From Candidatus Omnitrophota bacterium (GTDB taxonomy: Bacteria > Verrucomicrobiota > Verrucomicrobiia > Limisphaerales > UBA1319), in NCBI GenBank assembly GCA_023473405.1, contig JAMCZD010000096.1, forward strand, positions 1-6,344: a stretch of 6,344 nucleotides of DNA, written 5' to 3'. Every line of letters begins with the position of its first letter. The first letter of the stretch is position 1. Below the pieces are notes generated by a model. It ran no database searches. It saw only the letters and a program-made list of their open reading frames with translations, and was not told where the DNA came from. Below are positions 6,301 through 6,344 of this stretch, one piece after another. The position numbers and the translations under genes were made by a program.

Positions 6301-6344
6301 AAGCGATTTATGGGGATGAATCGGGGGGACTTGCAGTGGTGCCA

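Noticed and set aside
6080..6344. A minus-strand open frame running in from the right edge.
   Set aside because: It overlaps the conserved end of the glycosyltransferase, and its residues show no motif; it also crosses the long hairpin.
6261..6344. Resemblance of GGGACGCA near the hairpin to part of the cyclic-di-GMP-I riboswitch.
   Set aside because: The other conserved parts of that riboswitch, such as the GCAAACC segment before it, are not present.

Overview
The window is about 6.3 kb of GC-rich bacterial DNA with four genetic loci and no RNA gene, CRISPR array or mobile element that I can support. The best guess for the host is a soil or freshwater Verrucomicrobiota of the Pedosphaera/Limisphaera type. 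This rests mainly on the minus-strand surface protein: its combination of a cohesin-like domain, an InlB-type repeat, an Ig-like domain and a C-terminal module ending in 'RRFYRV' is typical of secreted proteins in that phylum. Plain housekeeping markers are absent, so this assignment is an inference.

Layout. (1) Bases 29-1096, plus strand: hypE, the last enzyme of the cyanide-ligand branch of [NiFe]-hydrogenase maturation, complete to its catalytic C-terminal cysteine. It is probably the tail of a hyp cluster lying to the left. (2) Bases 1097-1293: a spacer with two small hairpins, a sigma-70-like promoter and a strong Shine-Dalgarno site. (3) Bases 1294-3318, plus strand: a secreted DUF1680/GH127-type beta-L-arabinofuranosidase-like enzyme with its Glu/Cys/Cys-Cys zinc site intact. 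(4) Bases 3319-3458: a convergent spacer with a nested inverted repeat and a second terminator-like hairpin. (5) Bases 3459-5050, minus strand: one secreted multidomain surface protein split into two overlapping reading frames inside its Ig-like domain. (6) Bases 5051-5440: a divergent spacer with no recognisable gene. (7) Bases 5441-6166, plus strand: a complete family 2 glycosyltransferase. (8) Bases 6167-6344: noncoding DNA with a long imperfect hairpin.

The genes do not form one obvious pathway. HypE points to hydrogen metabolism. The GH127-like enzyme points to breakdown of plant or other L-arabinose-containing glycans outside the cytoplasm. The cohesin/Ig-like protein points to the cell surface. 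The glycosyltransferase points to synthesis of a surface glycan or glycolipid. Strand changes and hairpins between them suggest separate transcription units.

The most interesting point is the split minus-strand gene. The frame breaks exactly where the first strands of the Ig-like domain should be, 30 bases after a run of seven C in the phase of a classical -1 slippery heptamer. A short deletion, a homopolymer error, or (less likely) programmed frameshifting could explain it. I found no convincing evidence of a wholly new system.
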